Positions 12,990 to 26,100 of a DNA stretch of 64,000 nucleotides are shown piece by piece (position 1 is the first letter of the stretch; each line of letters starts with the position of its first letter). Source of the DNA: Xenopus tropicalis (taxonomy: Eukaryota > Chordata > Amphibia > Anura > Pipidae); contig NC_030677.2 in NCBI RefSeq assembly GCF_000004195.4, positions 61,014,222 through 61,078,221 of the forward strand, read 5' to 3'. The notes below the pieces were generated by a model. It was given only the letters and a program-made list of their open reading frames with translations. It searched no databases and was not told where the DNA came from. The translations under genes and the position numbers were made by a program.

Positions 12990-12995
12990 AATAAA
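12990..12995 (+). other. setd7: Putative setd7 polyadenylation signal
   Basis: AATAAA about 650 bases after the setd7 stop, the first clear canonical hexamer downstream. Confidence 0.45.
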
Positions 12996-13092
12996 GCAAT
13001 GATTTAAAGTAGTCCCTCCAGCATTTGCAGGTTGCCAGTCTGGTTGTGGTTTCTAAAATGCAATTTTTAGGTTAAAAAAACCAGCAAACTAC

Positions 13093-13288
13093 AATATTTG
13101 TTAGGGTGAAACCACACGGAGCTACTTGTAGCAGCTTTTAAAATAGACAATGCTGATCATTTACTGATAATTGTCTCTATGTGTGTTTTAGCAGAGGCAA
13201 TTCTCAGTATTGTCTATGGCAGGGTATTTTCTCTGGTTTAGTAGCCATGAAAAAGCAGCTGCTGCTAGTAGCTCCGTGTGTCTGCTTA
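13093..13288. repeat. Palindromic MITE (ACACGGAGCTACT family)
   Basis: Inverted ends CACACGGAGCTACT and AGTAGCTCCGTGTG. A second copy with the same core (AATAGACAATGCTGATCATT) lies at about 62465-62645 in the malate synthase gene. Confidence 0.7.
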
Positions 13289-13824
13289 ACCCCCATAACT
13301 ATATTCCTTTTACACAACAGTATCTGATGTGTGTTTGTTGTTTTTAGGCAGTCTGAATCCTTGACAACCAATCTTGAAAAAGGAAATCATTTAAAAAAAA
13401 TTTAATTATTTAATTAAAATGGAGTCTATGGGAGATGGGCTTTCCTGTAATTTGGAGCTTTCTGGATAACGGATCCCATAACTGTATTGAGAGAACTGAC
13501 TTCAAAATAATATATTCTTTATTTTAAACAAAGCTTGTGTATATGATTTTAATATTAATTAGTATATTAATACTATATTTAACTAATGAACCAGTCAGTG
13601 TTATGACAATGACACATGGGTTATTGTGGCATTTTGTCTCCCTGGCTATTAGTAGCACATGGTTCCAGTTGCCTCAGATGTAAAGCACTTTTGTCCATGG
13701 CATAGCTGCTCGTTGGGCACCTTAAAACTCCAAATTGCCCATTCACGTTGAGATCCGCTCACTTGGCATATGTAGGGCCAAACGATCGAATTATAACGGG
13801 TGCAATGGGCGCAGTCGGTTCTGT

Positions 13825-14107
13825 CCTGTATTTAATGCAATGGCTGCCATTAAGTCTAAAGGTGGCCATACACGGGCCGATTGTAGCTGCCGATATCGCA
13901 ACGGCTTGTTGATGCGGTCCCCGATCTGTGTAAATCTTTTAACCTGCCCGATCGATCTCTGGCCAATTTCAGGCCAGATATCGGTTGGGCATGCCCCTCG
14001 TTCCTGCCCCTACACGGGCCGATAAGCTGCAGAATCGGTCCAAGGGACCGATATCGGCAGCTTATCGGCCCTTTAGACTTAATGGCAGCCATTGCATTAA
14101 ATACAGG
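13825..14107. repeat. Perfect 36-bp inverted repeat around a Harbinger-like MITE
   Basis: Arms at 13825-13860 and 14072-14107 (CCTGTATTTAATGCAATGGC and onward) are exact reverse complements. Between them lies a GGTGGCCATACACGGGCCGAT sequence of the family also found at 56583 and 60665. Confidence 0.8.
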
Positions 14108-14198
14108 GCTCTGCTGGTGTTTCTTAGCTTGCACATTTTAATGATATACAAGCTGGGGGCATCCGAGGAGATGCCTATGTACAACCCCCAGCTCTCTT

Positions 14199-14527
14199 AA
14201 GGCTAATGCCAGACGAGGCGTAGGACGGATATTTTCGGCAAGCGGAAAGCGCTTGCTGAACATTCCGCCCTACGCCTCCTACATGTGCCTGCACCCGAAT
14301 GAATGAGATATGCTCGGGTGCAGGCACATGTAGCCGATATACGCATAAAAACGCGACTTTGCATTATCTCGTGTTTTCATGCGTATATCGGCTACATGTG
14401 CCTGCACCCGAGCGTATCTCATTCATTCGGGTGCAGGCACATGTAGGAGGCGTAGGGTGGAATTTTCAGCAATCGCTTTTCCGCTTGCAGAAAATATCCA
14501 CCCTACGCCTCATCTGGCATTAGCCTA
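14199..14527. repeat. Multi-layer palindromic MITE
   Basis: Ends AAGGCTAATGCCAGACGAGG and CTCATCTGGCATTAGCCT are inverted copies. Nested inside are GTGCCTGCACCCGA/TCGGGTGCAGGCAC pairs and an inner palindrome around 14350-14390 (GCCGATATACGCAT / ATGCGTATATCGGC). Almost the whole 330 bp could fold on itself. Confidence 0.8.
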
Positions 14528-16169
14528 AGATGAACACAGGCAGTGCTTTATGGATCACTATTACCCTAATGACTTGGGGTTAGTTGACATTTCTGGGATT
14601 GCTTATCATTAATGAGATTAGGTAAGGTAATAGTAAATTCAGAACCCCATTGCTCTTATTATGATTGTGATGTATATTACAATCTGCCCCAATTATTTTA
14701 TATATTCAGTGTATGAAATGATACTCTGACACTTGCAGATGTCAGCCTGTCTATAATATAGTTTCACCTTTGTCCTTGTTCTAATTGGCGTATAGAATAT
14801 AGTACCCAAGTCACACTTACTGCTGGTGCTAAGGCAAACTACTGTACTACAGTTTCATGCTTAACTAGATGGAAATGGGGAGCGCTTTTGCCATAATTTT
14901 GTTTCAGGTGACAGTTGTTTCTTGTAAGGGCTCTGGCACACGGGGGAGATTAGTCACCCGCGACAAATCTCCCTTGTCGCTGGTGAGTAATCTCCCCAAA
15001 ATGCCATCGCACCAGCAAAAAAAAAAAAAAAAAAAGGCGAAAAAATAAATCTTTGTATCGGTTTGTAGAGAAATTTAAATGTTTATCGAAAGAGAAAGAC
15101 TTAACACAGACTTGCCCGTATTAAATAATGTATAACTTACTATGTTCAGCTTCCTGTGCATATTTATGCCTTATTATTTTGATGGGCAGATTGTTACAGT
15201 TGGTTCACCAGTGGGTATTATACCAGATCTGTGGCCAAGGAGAGTGGTGCTCAAAGGATCTCAACCAATATAAAAAAAACATGAAAAAGTTTAATGTAAT
15301 AAAACATTTGACAATCAACACATAACATTTTTGAAGCAGTATCGGGCTACAAACTGTTCCAGAAGAGGCCTTGTAGACAACAAACTGAATGTACATTGGC
15401 CATAAAACAGAAAAATATATGTGGTGGGAAAACAAAAACTCATTACAATACAAACCTGGATAAATTGCATCAACAAAGAGGAACTGCGGCAACAAGTTAG
15501 AGGCTTACTGACAGGGACAGAAATACATTGCAAGATAAGTGCATACACTAAAAAAAATAAATAAATAACCGCAAAATTAGATCAGCATGTCTGTCACCCA
15601 GTATCAACAAATACTCTATTTTATGCATAGCATAACATAAAGAAATATAACACGATTTAAGAAGCACAAAATCTGGACCCTAAGCAATAGAACAAGACTG
15701 AAATAGCAAGCAGGAGAAGCTCTGAACTAAAGCAACAGCAATTCTAAAGCCCAGCATTTTGGCACTTGTATGACAGCATTCCAAGAAGGACTTTAACTTT
15801 TCGGAGAGCAAATGTTGATTCTAGTCCTCATTACGTAACTAAAATTATTACTGTTACTACACTGTTTGTTGTTTCTTTGTTTATCCCATGTTTCTGGCAG
15901 TGTGTTTGCCTCAGTAACACCAGCGTAGAAGCAGAGGTATTGATTAGCAAGCTACACTTGCAGCAGGCAAAATATAATTATATAATTGAGTTAAAATGAA
16001 CCCCCTGCCATTAGGGCTCCAAGAGAAAGAGTACACACATGGTGGAGCAAAAAAGTTTTGAATTCTAGATGCTGAGATTCAAGGTATTTTAGCATGAGCT
16101 TTGAATATAGATTTGCTGTGTTGTGATATTATTGGAATTGGACCTGTGACTGAACAGCAGATATAAAAC

Positions 16170-17015
16170 GGCACTGAAGTTGGTTTCTTATTTGGCCAGT
16201 TTCTTATTCAGTCAGTGAATAAGTAACTGGTGATTTAAAGAAATAAATAACCTTGGGCCAGGGATTTAAAAGTCCACATTAATTGACAGGGTTGCCCTAC
16301 ATAAACTACAACTTGTTCCAGCCTGGCCCGAAACGATTCTGGGCAGGAAAACTGGCACCAATGGGGCAATAGTTTCTTATTCGGTCCAATGAATAAGTTT
16401 AAAGGGTTAAATGACCTTGGGCCCCTAATGTCAACCTATTGTAGGCAGGGGTGCCCCGCATTATGTGCAGCCCGGCCTGGCCTGGCCCAAAAAGGTTCTG
16501 GGCAGGAAAAGTGGTATCAAATTGAAAATTGTTGCAATCAAGTTATTATACCACAGTATAGCGCTGAATGAACTTTCTTCTGCTCATTGTTGCAATTCTG
16601 CCTATTTAAATATGTAACCATGGTGCTGAAGGGGTTAAACTACCTTGGGCCACTGATGTCAACCCATATATTTGTACGCTTTTCCTGCCCAGAACCTTTT
16701 CGAGCCAGTCTGGAATGGGATGCATACAATGCGGGGCACCCCTGCCTGCATATATATAGGTTGAAATTAGTGGCCCAGGGTGATTTAACTCTTTAAATCA
16801 TTAGTTATTCATCCGACCGAATAGAAACTATTGCTGCTTTAGTGCCAGTTTCCAGGCCAGGCTGGAACAAGTTGTAGTTTATGTAGGGCAACACTGTCTA
16901 TGAATGTGGATCTTTAAATCCTTGGCCCAAGGTCATTTATTTCTTTAAAACACCAGTTATTCACTGGATAAGATACCAACTTCAATACATGAAACAAAAA
17001 CTGGCCAAATAAAAA
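16170..17015. repeat. About 840-bp inverted-repeat element
   Basis: The left arm (about 16170-16540) and right arm (about 16640-17015) are diverged reverse complements. Matching blocks include TTATTTGGCCAG, AACTACAACTTGTTCCAGCC and GGCAGGGGTGCCCC, each reappearing inverted. It is a long MITE with no coding capacity. Confidence 0.75.
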
Positions 17016-17143
17016 AAACTATTTCAACGGTGTGGATATACAGGTGTCTCAAACCAAAAGTATCTGGAAAGCACAGGGTTATTGGGAGTCACCCGGGGGT
17101 GTGCGGTGCTTTCCTAGCTGCTGTCTTGCTAAGGAGGGGCCTC

Positions 17144-17324
17144 AGGTATAATAGCTGGGCGGGGCCAGCACTTGGTGCACTTGTCAGGGGCTGGCCCGGA
17201 TGCTTTACCTGTACACACATTTCCAGGAACAACTCTCTGTTTTTACTTTGTTAGAAGACAAAGGTGCGGCACTTAGTTCTGCTCCTCGCTTCTCTGGTGC
17301 GACACGGAATGCTGCTGTGACAAA
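17144..17324 (+). promoter_or_regulatory. Possible promoter and non-coding first exon of the four-pass membrane gene
   Basis: A moderately GC-rich island with a TATA-like GGTATAATAGC at about 17150 and a good splice donor, CAAAA/gtgagt, at 17325. It is placed here because the ATG exon of the downstream gene has a splice acceptor at 19976-19977, implying an upstream leader exon. Inference only. Confidence 0.25.
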
Positions 17325-17880
17325 AGTGAGTGGGAAGCCATGTGTGATTCTCCCAGCCAACTTGCTTGAGATTCGCTGGGACAGCAACACACAAACAGAG
17401 CCTCACAGAAAGCAGAAACCTGACCGGGGGAGGGATCTGATCTCATTACTGCTGACTTTTTTTCATCTCCACTGGACAAAGGTTCATACCTGGTGTGTCT
17501 AAGCCTTATAACATGCCAACCCTCCTTGTTATGCTGGCTTCTTCCTATTCAGTGTGAGGGCTTGGGTTAATTGCTTCGGATGAAGCTAGCCCATACTTCC
17601 CATTCATACCCTCCTGATTCTTTTATAAATGCCCTGCACTTGAATCCCTGCTAGCTGAAGTTTAGCAGGCTTGGCTTTATCCCAGCATGACATCACATTG
17701 TAATCTCCCGAGACTATCCCGCCAGATATTTTCAGCATACCCAATTTAGTTAACTTTCCGTTGTTTTTTTTCTCTGCACTCTTTCTTCTCTGCTTGGTGC
17801 TGCTATCCCTCCTAGTGTTTATGCCTCCTCTTTCAACAGTATAAATGTTTGCTCAAGTACAAGGCATAAATACTGAAAGG

Positions 17881-18089
17881 TAGTGATGAGCAAATCTGTC
17901 CCTTTTTGCTTTGCAGAAAAATTCACAAAACTACTGAAAAATTTGTAAACCAGCGACCGCAACTTTTTAGACGCGACAGTGAATCTTCTCGGTGAAATTT
18001 TGCAGAAGTTTCTCTAAACAATTCGCCAATGGCAAAATGCAGAATTTTGCTGCAAATCCATGCCTGGTGAAAAAATTTTCTCATCACTA
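17881..18089. mobile_element. hAT-like MITE, 209 bp
   Basis: Inverted ends TAGTGATGAGCAAAT and ATTTTCTCATCACTA, flanked by exact 8-bp duplications CTGAAAGG (17873-17880, 18090-18097). No coding capacity. Confidence 0.85.
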
Positions 18090-18097
18090 CTGAAAGG

Positions 18098-19977
18098 GTA
18101 TGGCAGCGTCAGAGCACACTGGAGGGGCTAAGGGTGGTGGAGTGCATAGAGCGAAAAGAAATACTTTGCATTATGGCTTTGTGGATAAATTCACAGTAGG
18201 GCATTTGAAATGCTGGGGGCCAAAATGTAGGATGGAATGCTTGTGCAACGCTGAAGGTGTCACAGCGTCGTGGAATGTTTAGAGCCACAATACAGTATAT
18301 TGTAAAGTAGGGACCATTGTTTGTAAACCCTACCGTAACACTGTCCCACTGTGCCCCTTAGTTTTGCTATAGAAGTTGCCAAAAACTTAATTATAGATGC
18401 AAGTAAATTCACTAATGAGAATTCTGCTGATCAAAAACTTTATTATAAATGCAAAATAATTGACCAAGGAGAATGCTGAATAGCAGCACTGTCTGATGCA
18501 TCTTGCTGTTATCTTGTATATAGAGATAATCATGTCTTTTTTCAATTCATTATATGACACAGGGATAAGACATGGGTATGAAGGACAGACTTGTTCAGTG
18601 CTGGGAAACTGTGATTTTGCTCCAATTGCTGGAACAAAGAACATTGTACCACATTTACACAGATCAGCTGGGATTCTCTTGCATCTTAATGCAACTGCTG
18701 GCCCTGGAGATTTTGGGGAAAGTTTTGGAAAAGTTTTATTGTGCAATATTGCTTTAAGAACACAACAATGATGTTGCTGAACTAGAACTCCCAGCATGCC
18801 TTAACCTTAATTATATTAATGTTATATTGTTCTGGGATTTGTAGTCCAGCAACAGCTGAGTAAAGTTTGGTTGAGCAGTTCAGCACAGCCGGGTTTAGTA
18901 CCCCTTTTAAAATTCCTTAAAGTGCATCTTATGCTGGTCAAGTGTGGATTTGTAAAATAGACTTATTTGGGGGTGTGACCATAAAGTGGGCGTGGTAACA
19001 AAAATTGTTGGTGCAATACACACAGTACATGGTTTTTGTTCCTCTTTTTATTTTTCATGTTGAGAGGTATAGGATAAGGATCTCGGTGCCTTGGGAGAGT
19101 GATTGTTCTTTGTGCCTCACAACTATGGATATAGGCATAATGGGGTCCCTCACAACTATGGACTTAGGCATAATGATTCCAAGGTCACTAAATGCACTGC
19201 TTGGTCTATTATAGTATCTACCATAAAATCACCTTTATCAATATGCCTATTGATTTTAACTGGGTACTGCAGTATAATGATTAGTCTCCAACCGGGCCGG
19301 ATTTGTCTTCTGGGCGCCCTGAGGCCGCCCCCATGGTCGAATGCGCAAATATTTACACTCCCATACTGAGCAGTGGGGAGAGGTCCCCATTGCTCCATAT
19401 GGGAGCCAAATTTAAAAATGTTGTTGTGGTGGGGCATTTTGTTGCAGCATTCCATATGTGAAGCCCTTTCCACTGGTGACTCCGATTGTTGCCGATGGAC
19501 AGATCTATCGCGGGTGACTAACATGCTACGTGGGACATAAGCCTTATCAGTTATGTAGACTTTGCGGCCATTGAAAGATAAGTGGGGCGACCGGGAACCA
19601 ATTAAAAAATATTAGGAACCCCCCCCAGGTACTTTAATAAAGGCTCAACTCACTCCTTCAGGATCATAAGTAACATAGTATGCTTTCATGTATGGTCTGA
19701 GCCATCTTTATCAGAATAATGTTTAGTAGCTCATAAACCTAGTTATAGAACAGATGCTGACTTCAAACTCTCTCTCCTATAAACTACTCCATCTTAATTC
19801 ATTAATAGCCCACTTTTAAATATCTTTCATGGATAGCTTTGCCAACTTTTCTGGAAATAATTACTGGCCTACCTATATTTTTGTTTTTGTCCATATTAAT
19901 AACATTGACATAACGGATCATTTTTACCTGCCAGGTGGCAACACTAATAAATGCATTTGTTATTTTTTCTATGTTTA
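18098..19977. other. Intergenic, no gene recognised
   Basis: Contains repeat-like segments (for example around 18950-19090 and 19290-19340), but no ORF with recognisable similarity. A pyrimidine tract ending in AG at 19976-19977 looks like the splice acceptor before the next gene's start exon. Confidence 0.5.
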
Positions 19978-20033
19978 GGACACAATAAATTCCCCATCTT
20001 TGCTAGAGTAAGGTAATTTCTATTGCCTTTCTG

Positions 20034-20198
20034 ATGGATCGCTACCGCTACTTTATTTTCAACCAGAGGAGCATGGTGGTGTTGGGGATCCTTCAGATAG
20101 CATGTGCTGGGATTTCCATTGTGTCTGGCTTCATGGATGGAGCATTCAGAAGAGAATCCACCCTTGGAAGAACTAGGGCTCCACTATGGGCTGGGCTG
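20034..20198 (+). CDS. Four-pass membrane gene, exon with start codon
   Basis: Encodes residues 1-55 with the first hydrophobic segment (MVVLGILQIACAGISIVSGF). The donor CTG/gtaata leaves phase 0. The exon probably starts at 19978 with 5' UTR. Confidence 0.82.
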
Positions 20199-23100
20199 GT
20201 AATATTACGTACTTTTATATGAACATCTATGTGGTAATAGAAAGTCTCTGTCAGTACCTGTGGCAGAGAAAAGGCCCCATATGCCCTTGGGCATTGGTGC
20301 AGTTACTGCTCCTGCACACATAGTAGATCTGCCACAGTAATATTGTGATCACTTTTTAAATGAATAAAGTTAATAATAGTTAATTATTATTATTATAATT
20401 ATTATAGTCACAATTAGCTGTGATGCATTTTCTTAAAAAATTATTTATTTAATTATTTTTAATGCAGGGTATTTTATATAAAATATCTGGTTTGGGATAG
20501 TAAACTATATTGCAGGAATCGATGATCTTACAGATCATGTATCTAGGAAAAGATCTTGGGAGGTAAGCAGGTATCATAGCCAAACTGATACGTGAAATTC
20601 TCTGTTTTTGCAGATTATGACCATACCTGGAGTTCTGGCTTTATTTTCATCACAGAAAAAAAACCCAGTTCTAGTAAGATTTTTGCTTTGTTTCATTAAA
20701 TAAGGTTAGGACATTCTTGCATAAAAACCGAGTGGTAGTGCCAAACAGCAGAGTGTACAGAGATTTATTTTAAATGAGCACTCATTGCAGGTAGTGCGTC
20801 ACATCATATTGTTACTGTTTGGTTCATTTTCAAGGTCCTGACCTTATTTTAATTGATGTGGTAAATGTACTCCAAGGCTGAGGTATTCAGGCAAGTTTAG
20901 AAATTATATCAAGATGAGGAATATATCGGCCTCCATGCACTGTCTACCCACTCACAAGATTCATATGGTGGCTGCTTTGCAAAAGTATTAATGTCATTAA
21001 AGGACCATTTGGTTTCAAATGCTACGCTCAGTGTGGCAACATGTTGGCTACACCCACTTTGTGGCCACATTCATTTTACCAAAACATAACCTTACCTGCT
21101 AGTATAATTATTATAGAAAATGATAATTACTATAGATAATCAGCATATTAACACCAGCTGTGCCAGTGTAATCACTGTAGAAATGACCAATGAGCACTCC
21201 ATTAATCCCAGACAAGCCAATAAGCACTCTGTTAACTACACACATGCCAGTAAGATCACTAGATAAATTGAAAGCATTACCTACCTTTGCACAAGCAGAA
21301 TACTAAAAGCAAAGATTTCTTTCTGCTCCCACACTGCTTGGTATTTTCTTTCTCTGCCTGGCTTAAACTACTGTGAAAAAAATCCAAGATGTCCTTGCAT
21401 TCCACACCATGCACGGCCATCTTGACATTTTTCCAAAAAGCAGGGAGTGCAATGGTGGGAGAGGAAGGCAGAGGTGGCTGTGGTGGCATGGGGGTAGGGT
21501 TTATAGGGAGTGAGTGGAAAAAATTAAAGACAAATCGGGGGGGGGGGGCTTTTGCCCCTTTATTAAAGTGGCCCTGGGATGCTTATATATAATAGTAAAA
21601 TGTTTCCCCAGCAAGAGGCCTATACAATAAGAAGCCTCATGTATAGGGAGCCCTCTGTGAGAGAGCAGGTGAATGTTACTGTGGGATGCTTTTTGGCTGC
21701 TCCTGCAGAAGCATTGCTCTAAGCAAGCTACTCCTTAGCACTTCACTTTAGGAGATCTGCTGCAGACTCTGGTTATAAATTGGCAATAAAGGCTCTATCC
21801 TTATGCCCCAGTCCTGTGATGGAACATAACTGTAAGCATTTCATTATATGTGTAAAAAATATCATGTCGCACATTCTTTTTAGATGTTTCCCATTTTATA
21901 TAACATTTGTGTTTTTCTCCCCTACTAGGTTAATGCACTTATTGCTGCTTCGGTTTTTTCATGTTTTACCACCCTGATTGTTATTGTTTATGCTTCCCTG
22001 ACACTTGGATATGGGGAGGACGATGATGACATTTTTTCTTCGCCTCCACATGTTATTCATGCAGTGAGTACCAATACTTAGATTTATTGTTCTGTTTGAA
22101 GGCCATGCTGTTGGATTATACGCCACTACTGATGTAACTAATCTGTAATGCAATATAATAACATGGTTCTGGTAGAATTATGTGACTTAAAGAGACAGGG
22201 TATAGGTTATTGTATCAACACTTACATCACCTTTAGGACAGGTATGGGGGTGTTGTTACCGAGGAGATGTCTCAGAATACCCCTGCCTGCATTATGCTTA
22301 AACTGTCCATTTTATTTCAAATGTAGTTGTATTGACTTATTTGTGAATAATAGCATAAACCTATATTGTAACTGCTTATCAGTAATGCCTCATTGGGCAT
22401 CCAGCAGTTACACTTTTCAAAAAAGAAACCTGGAAACAGCCAGACGATGCTTCTCATGTTTCTGTATTTACGTAGCCTATAGCACATGGTAACAAACACA
22501 GTGATAATGTGCAGTTAGAGGCAGGATCGCTATGGCTTTTCCTGATATGAAAGCTGATTGACAAATTACATTGCTGTAATCTTTTCAAAATCATTTTTGT
22601 GTCTTTTGTGTTCTGTAGTTTGGAAGCTGTTTTTCTTCATGTTCATAATAATTTTTTTCATCCTTTTTATAGAGATTTATCCTGGGTAAGCTTGTTCAAG
22701 GTGCAAATATAGCAATGTTGATTGCATCGGTCTCCAGCCTTTGCGTTGCTCTGTGCATTGCATACATGGGTTGCAGAAGCCTGCCACAATGCATGTGCTA
22801 TGATGATATTACTGGAATGGTGAGCATTTTGAAACAAAATAGTAAATTACAAATTGTTTTTGTATAAAACTGGCTCAGTGGCTATCTTCAAACCTACAAA
22901 ATATAAATCCAAAGAGTCATTTCTACAGGTCACAGAATCTATTTATATAATATCCACATTCACTTTTTTTTTTACAGAAGACTTTTGCACCCAAGGCTGC
23001 AAATTTTCAGCTGGTTTTTACAAAACCTTTGTAAAAGATTCAGCCAAATATGAATTAGGCTAGAGAAGGGTTAGAGAATCGTTTCCATGTTTATGTAGCA

Positions 23101-26100
23101 TGTGGATTTGGCAAAATCCGAATCCTTCTGAAAAAGGCTGAATCCCGGATTCGCTGCATCCTGAGTTTTTAGCACAGCATAACTTAGAGCGGAAATATTG
23201 GTTAATTCAGGGTTCATTAAATAGGCTTGTTCAAACAGCTGGTTCTTTAGGGAGTATTTTCTGGGAAGGTAACACACTGATAGGTCCTGAAAGGTGATCC
23301 CAGACAGACAGAAGTTCACAAGAAGTCCTGCAGTAAGGAATGTGTTGAGCGCAGAAGAGAGATGAAGGACAGACATAAAACATTACAGTAAACAATATAA
23401 CTGGCATAGGGTTCTTCACTGAAAATGTCACAGATCAAGCTGCTAGAACTTTATGGATTGCTTTCTATTATAGCCCACTCAACTTGCACAGGAGACCTAT
23501 ATTTTTAAACAATATAATGTGCTTTCTAGGAATTCCATCGGTTCTGCATAGAACTCAAGTTATTAAACTGACTCTTGTACTATTGCACTTAACACTAATA
23601 GAACTAATATTGAACATTAATATGTGAAGAGTAATGTCAGTATCTCTTTAAACCTTTGGTATAACATTAAATTGCACAAAGACCTATAATTTAGTATAAT
23701 TCATTGTGAAAAAGAGAAGGAAATGGCATAATAGCATTATGCAGCAACCTGGGCAAAAATGTGTCGTACTTCAGTAATCTATGACAACTAATCAGATGAT
23801 TGTTATTATTAAAGTTTATAAAGTGCCAACGTATTCCACATTGCTGTGCAATAAATGGGTGTATACACTGAACATACTTGATTACATATAAAAACAACCA
23901 AATAACCAGTATGACCGACAGAGTAGGCCCTGCCTAAAAGAACTTGCAATCTAATAAATGTTCTCATTATTTTAAATGAGCTAAGCCATTAAACTCTGCT
24001 CTGGGCCAACCAACCAATTAGCCAGTAAAGTTCTGACTGTATAAACATAAGCAAAGGTGGGTGCAGTTTTTTGAAACTTTAAATAATATATACTAGCTCT
24101 AGCTTGTTAATTGGCTTGATAGTATCTTCCCTTATTCTGAACCCAAATAAACATCACAGAGCATATGTTCTCTCCCTTTCTGTTCTACACTGTTCACCCC
24201 TATTCTACTCCCCTCCGTCTTCATTGTCTTACACTTCTCTCTTCTTAAGATTCTTTTCTGTAAGCCCATTTTCCCTTGCCTTTTTGTGTTTTTTTTTTTT
24301 TTTTTAGCTTTTACAACCCTTTTCCTCTTAAATGATGTTTTCTCCTTCTACTTCTTCTGTACTGTTTCTCTCCTAGTTGCCACTTCACCTTTACTTGCTC
24401 CCAGCTTTGTATACATAGATTTCTGTTCCCTCTGAGCTCTTTAAAATGTATTGCCTACAGTGAATAGCTTCAGATCTGTCTAACTAGAAGCAATGTTTCT
24501 GCCGCTGTCACTAAAGCAGTGATTGTCTCTTTGCAGGACTGGTTACACCCTGAGGATGAGCAGCCTCAGACTGTTGAACTTGTTTGCACTTTCAGAGGTG
24601 AGATTTCTATTTCAGGACCTGATGCACAAAAGATTATATGGTTTATAAAAATCAGATGTTGGCTGAAATTAAAGAAATTAATGAAGATATATAAATGCCA
24701 AATTTTAAGACATTAACTCTTGCACACTTTTTTTTGGTGTGATTTGAATGTATTAAAGGGATATAGTAACATAGTAAGTTGAATTGAAAAAAGACATACG
24801 TCCATCACGTTCAACCATAATATAATCCCGCTTGATATCTGTATTTTTGTCGGTAGAGTTGGCAATGCTAATTAGAGGTTGGAGAGACTTTTAAAAAATG
24901 ATCCATTTGAATTGATATACAATTGAATTGATATACAAGTTACTGGTAATGAATCTACCAACACACTCTACAGTATAATATAGTTTACTTATTAATAAAC
25001 CGTTATTGAAAGCCGACTGAGCTCAACCCTTAAAACACAAAAAATGGAGTTTGTAGGACAGAACCTATGTAGTCTCTGTGCATTTGGCTACGGGTCATAT
25101 GGCCTGTATAATTTCTTGGTGCCAAGTTATGAAATGATGATGTAGCAAATCCATGTTAGAGTTACTTTGTTCTTGTTTGGTTTTGCTTCCTCTTCCCTTT
25201 TATGCTGGCGACATAAAATCCACCCACTGTATGACTAATAGAGGGCACAAATGTGTCCTGCACAAGTTCTTTCTCAAGTGATAAAAGGATCATCTTGTAT
25301 TTTAGTTTATTTATTCTGAAGTGATGAGATGAAACCATAAGGCTGGCCATATACATAAATATCTGCTTGTTTGTAGCAGTTGCCAAATGAGTGGGTATAT
25401 GCAGTACAAATGATGCCATTTGGGTGGGGGAGACGTGCCCAACTGATATACATTATAGGCAAATGTAGGCTTTACATGTCCTTTAAGTTCAACCATAATG
25501 CCTATATATAACCTGCCTAACTACTAGTTGATCCAGAGGAAGGCAAGAAAAAACCCCATCTGAAGCCTCTCTAATTTGCTGCAGAGGGGAAAAAATTCCT
25601 TCCTGACTCCAAGATGGCAATCGGACCAGTCCCTGGATCAACTAGTACTAAGAGCTATCTCCCATAACCCTGTATTCCCCTCACTTGCTAAAGTCATCCA
25701 GCCCCTTCTTAAAGCTATATAATGTATCAGCCAGTACGACTGATTCAGGGAGGGAATTCCACAACTTCACAGCTCTCACAGTAAAATATCCTTTCCGAAT
25801 ATTTATATGGAACCTCCCTTCTTCTAAACAGAGTAAGTGCCAGGAAGGACCTACTGATAAATAAAGCATTAGAGAGATTATTATATGATCCCCTACATAG
25901 TTATCATGTCACCTCTTAAGCACCTCTTCTCCAGTGTAAACAGACCCAACTTGGCCAGTCTTTCTTCATAACTGAGACTTCCATACCCTTTACCAGCTTA
26001 GTTGCCCTTCTCTGGACCCTCTCTAACTCAATAATGTCCAGTTTGAGCACTGGAGACCAAAACCATATGCTTTTCCAGATTAAACAAACAGTATGTTAAA

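Noticed and set aside
13735..14523. Several 70-96-residue ORFs on both strands
   Set aside because: All lie within palindromic MITEs, and the same peptide (NAMAAIKSKG) appears on both strands because of the inverted repeat.
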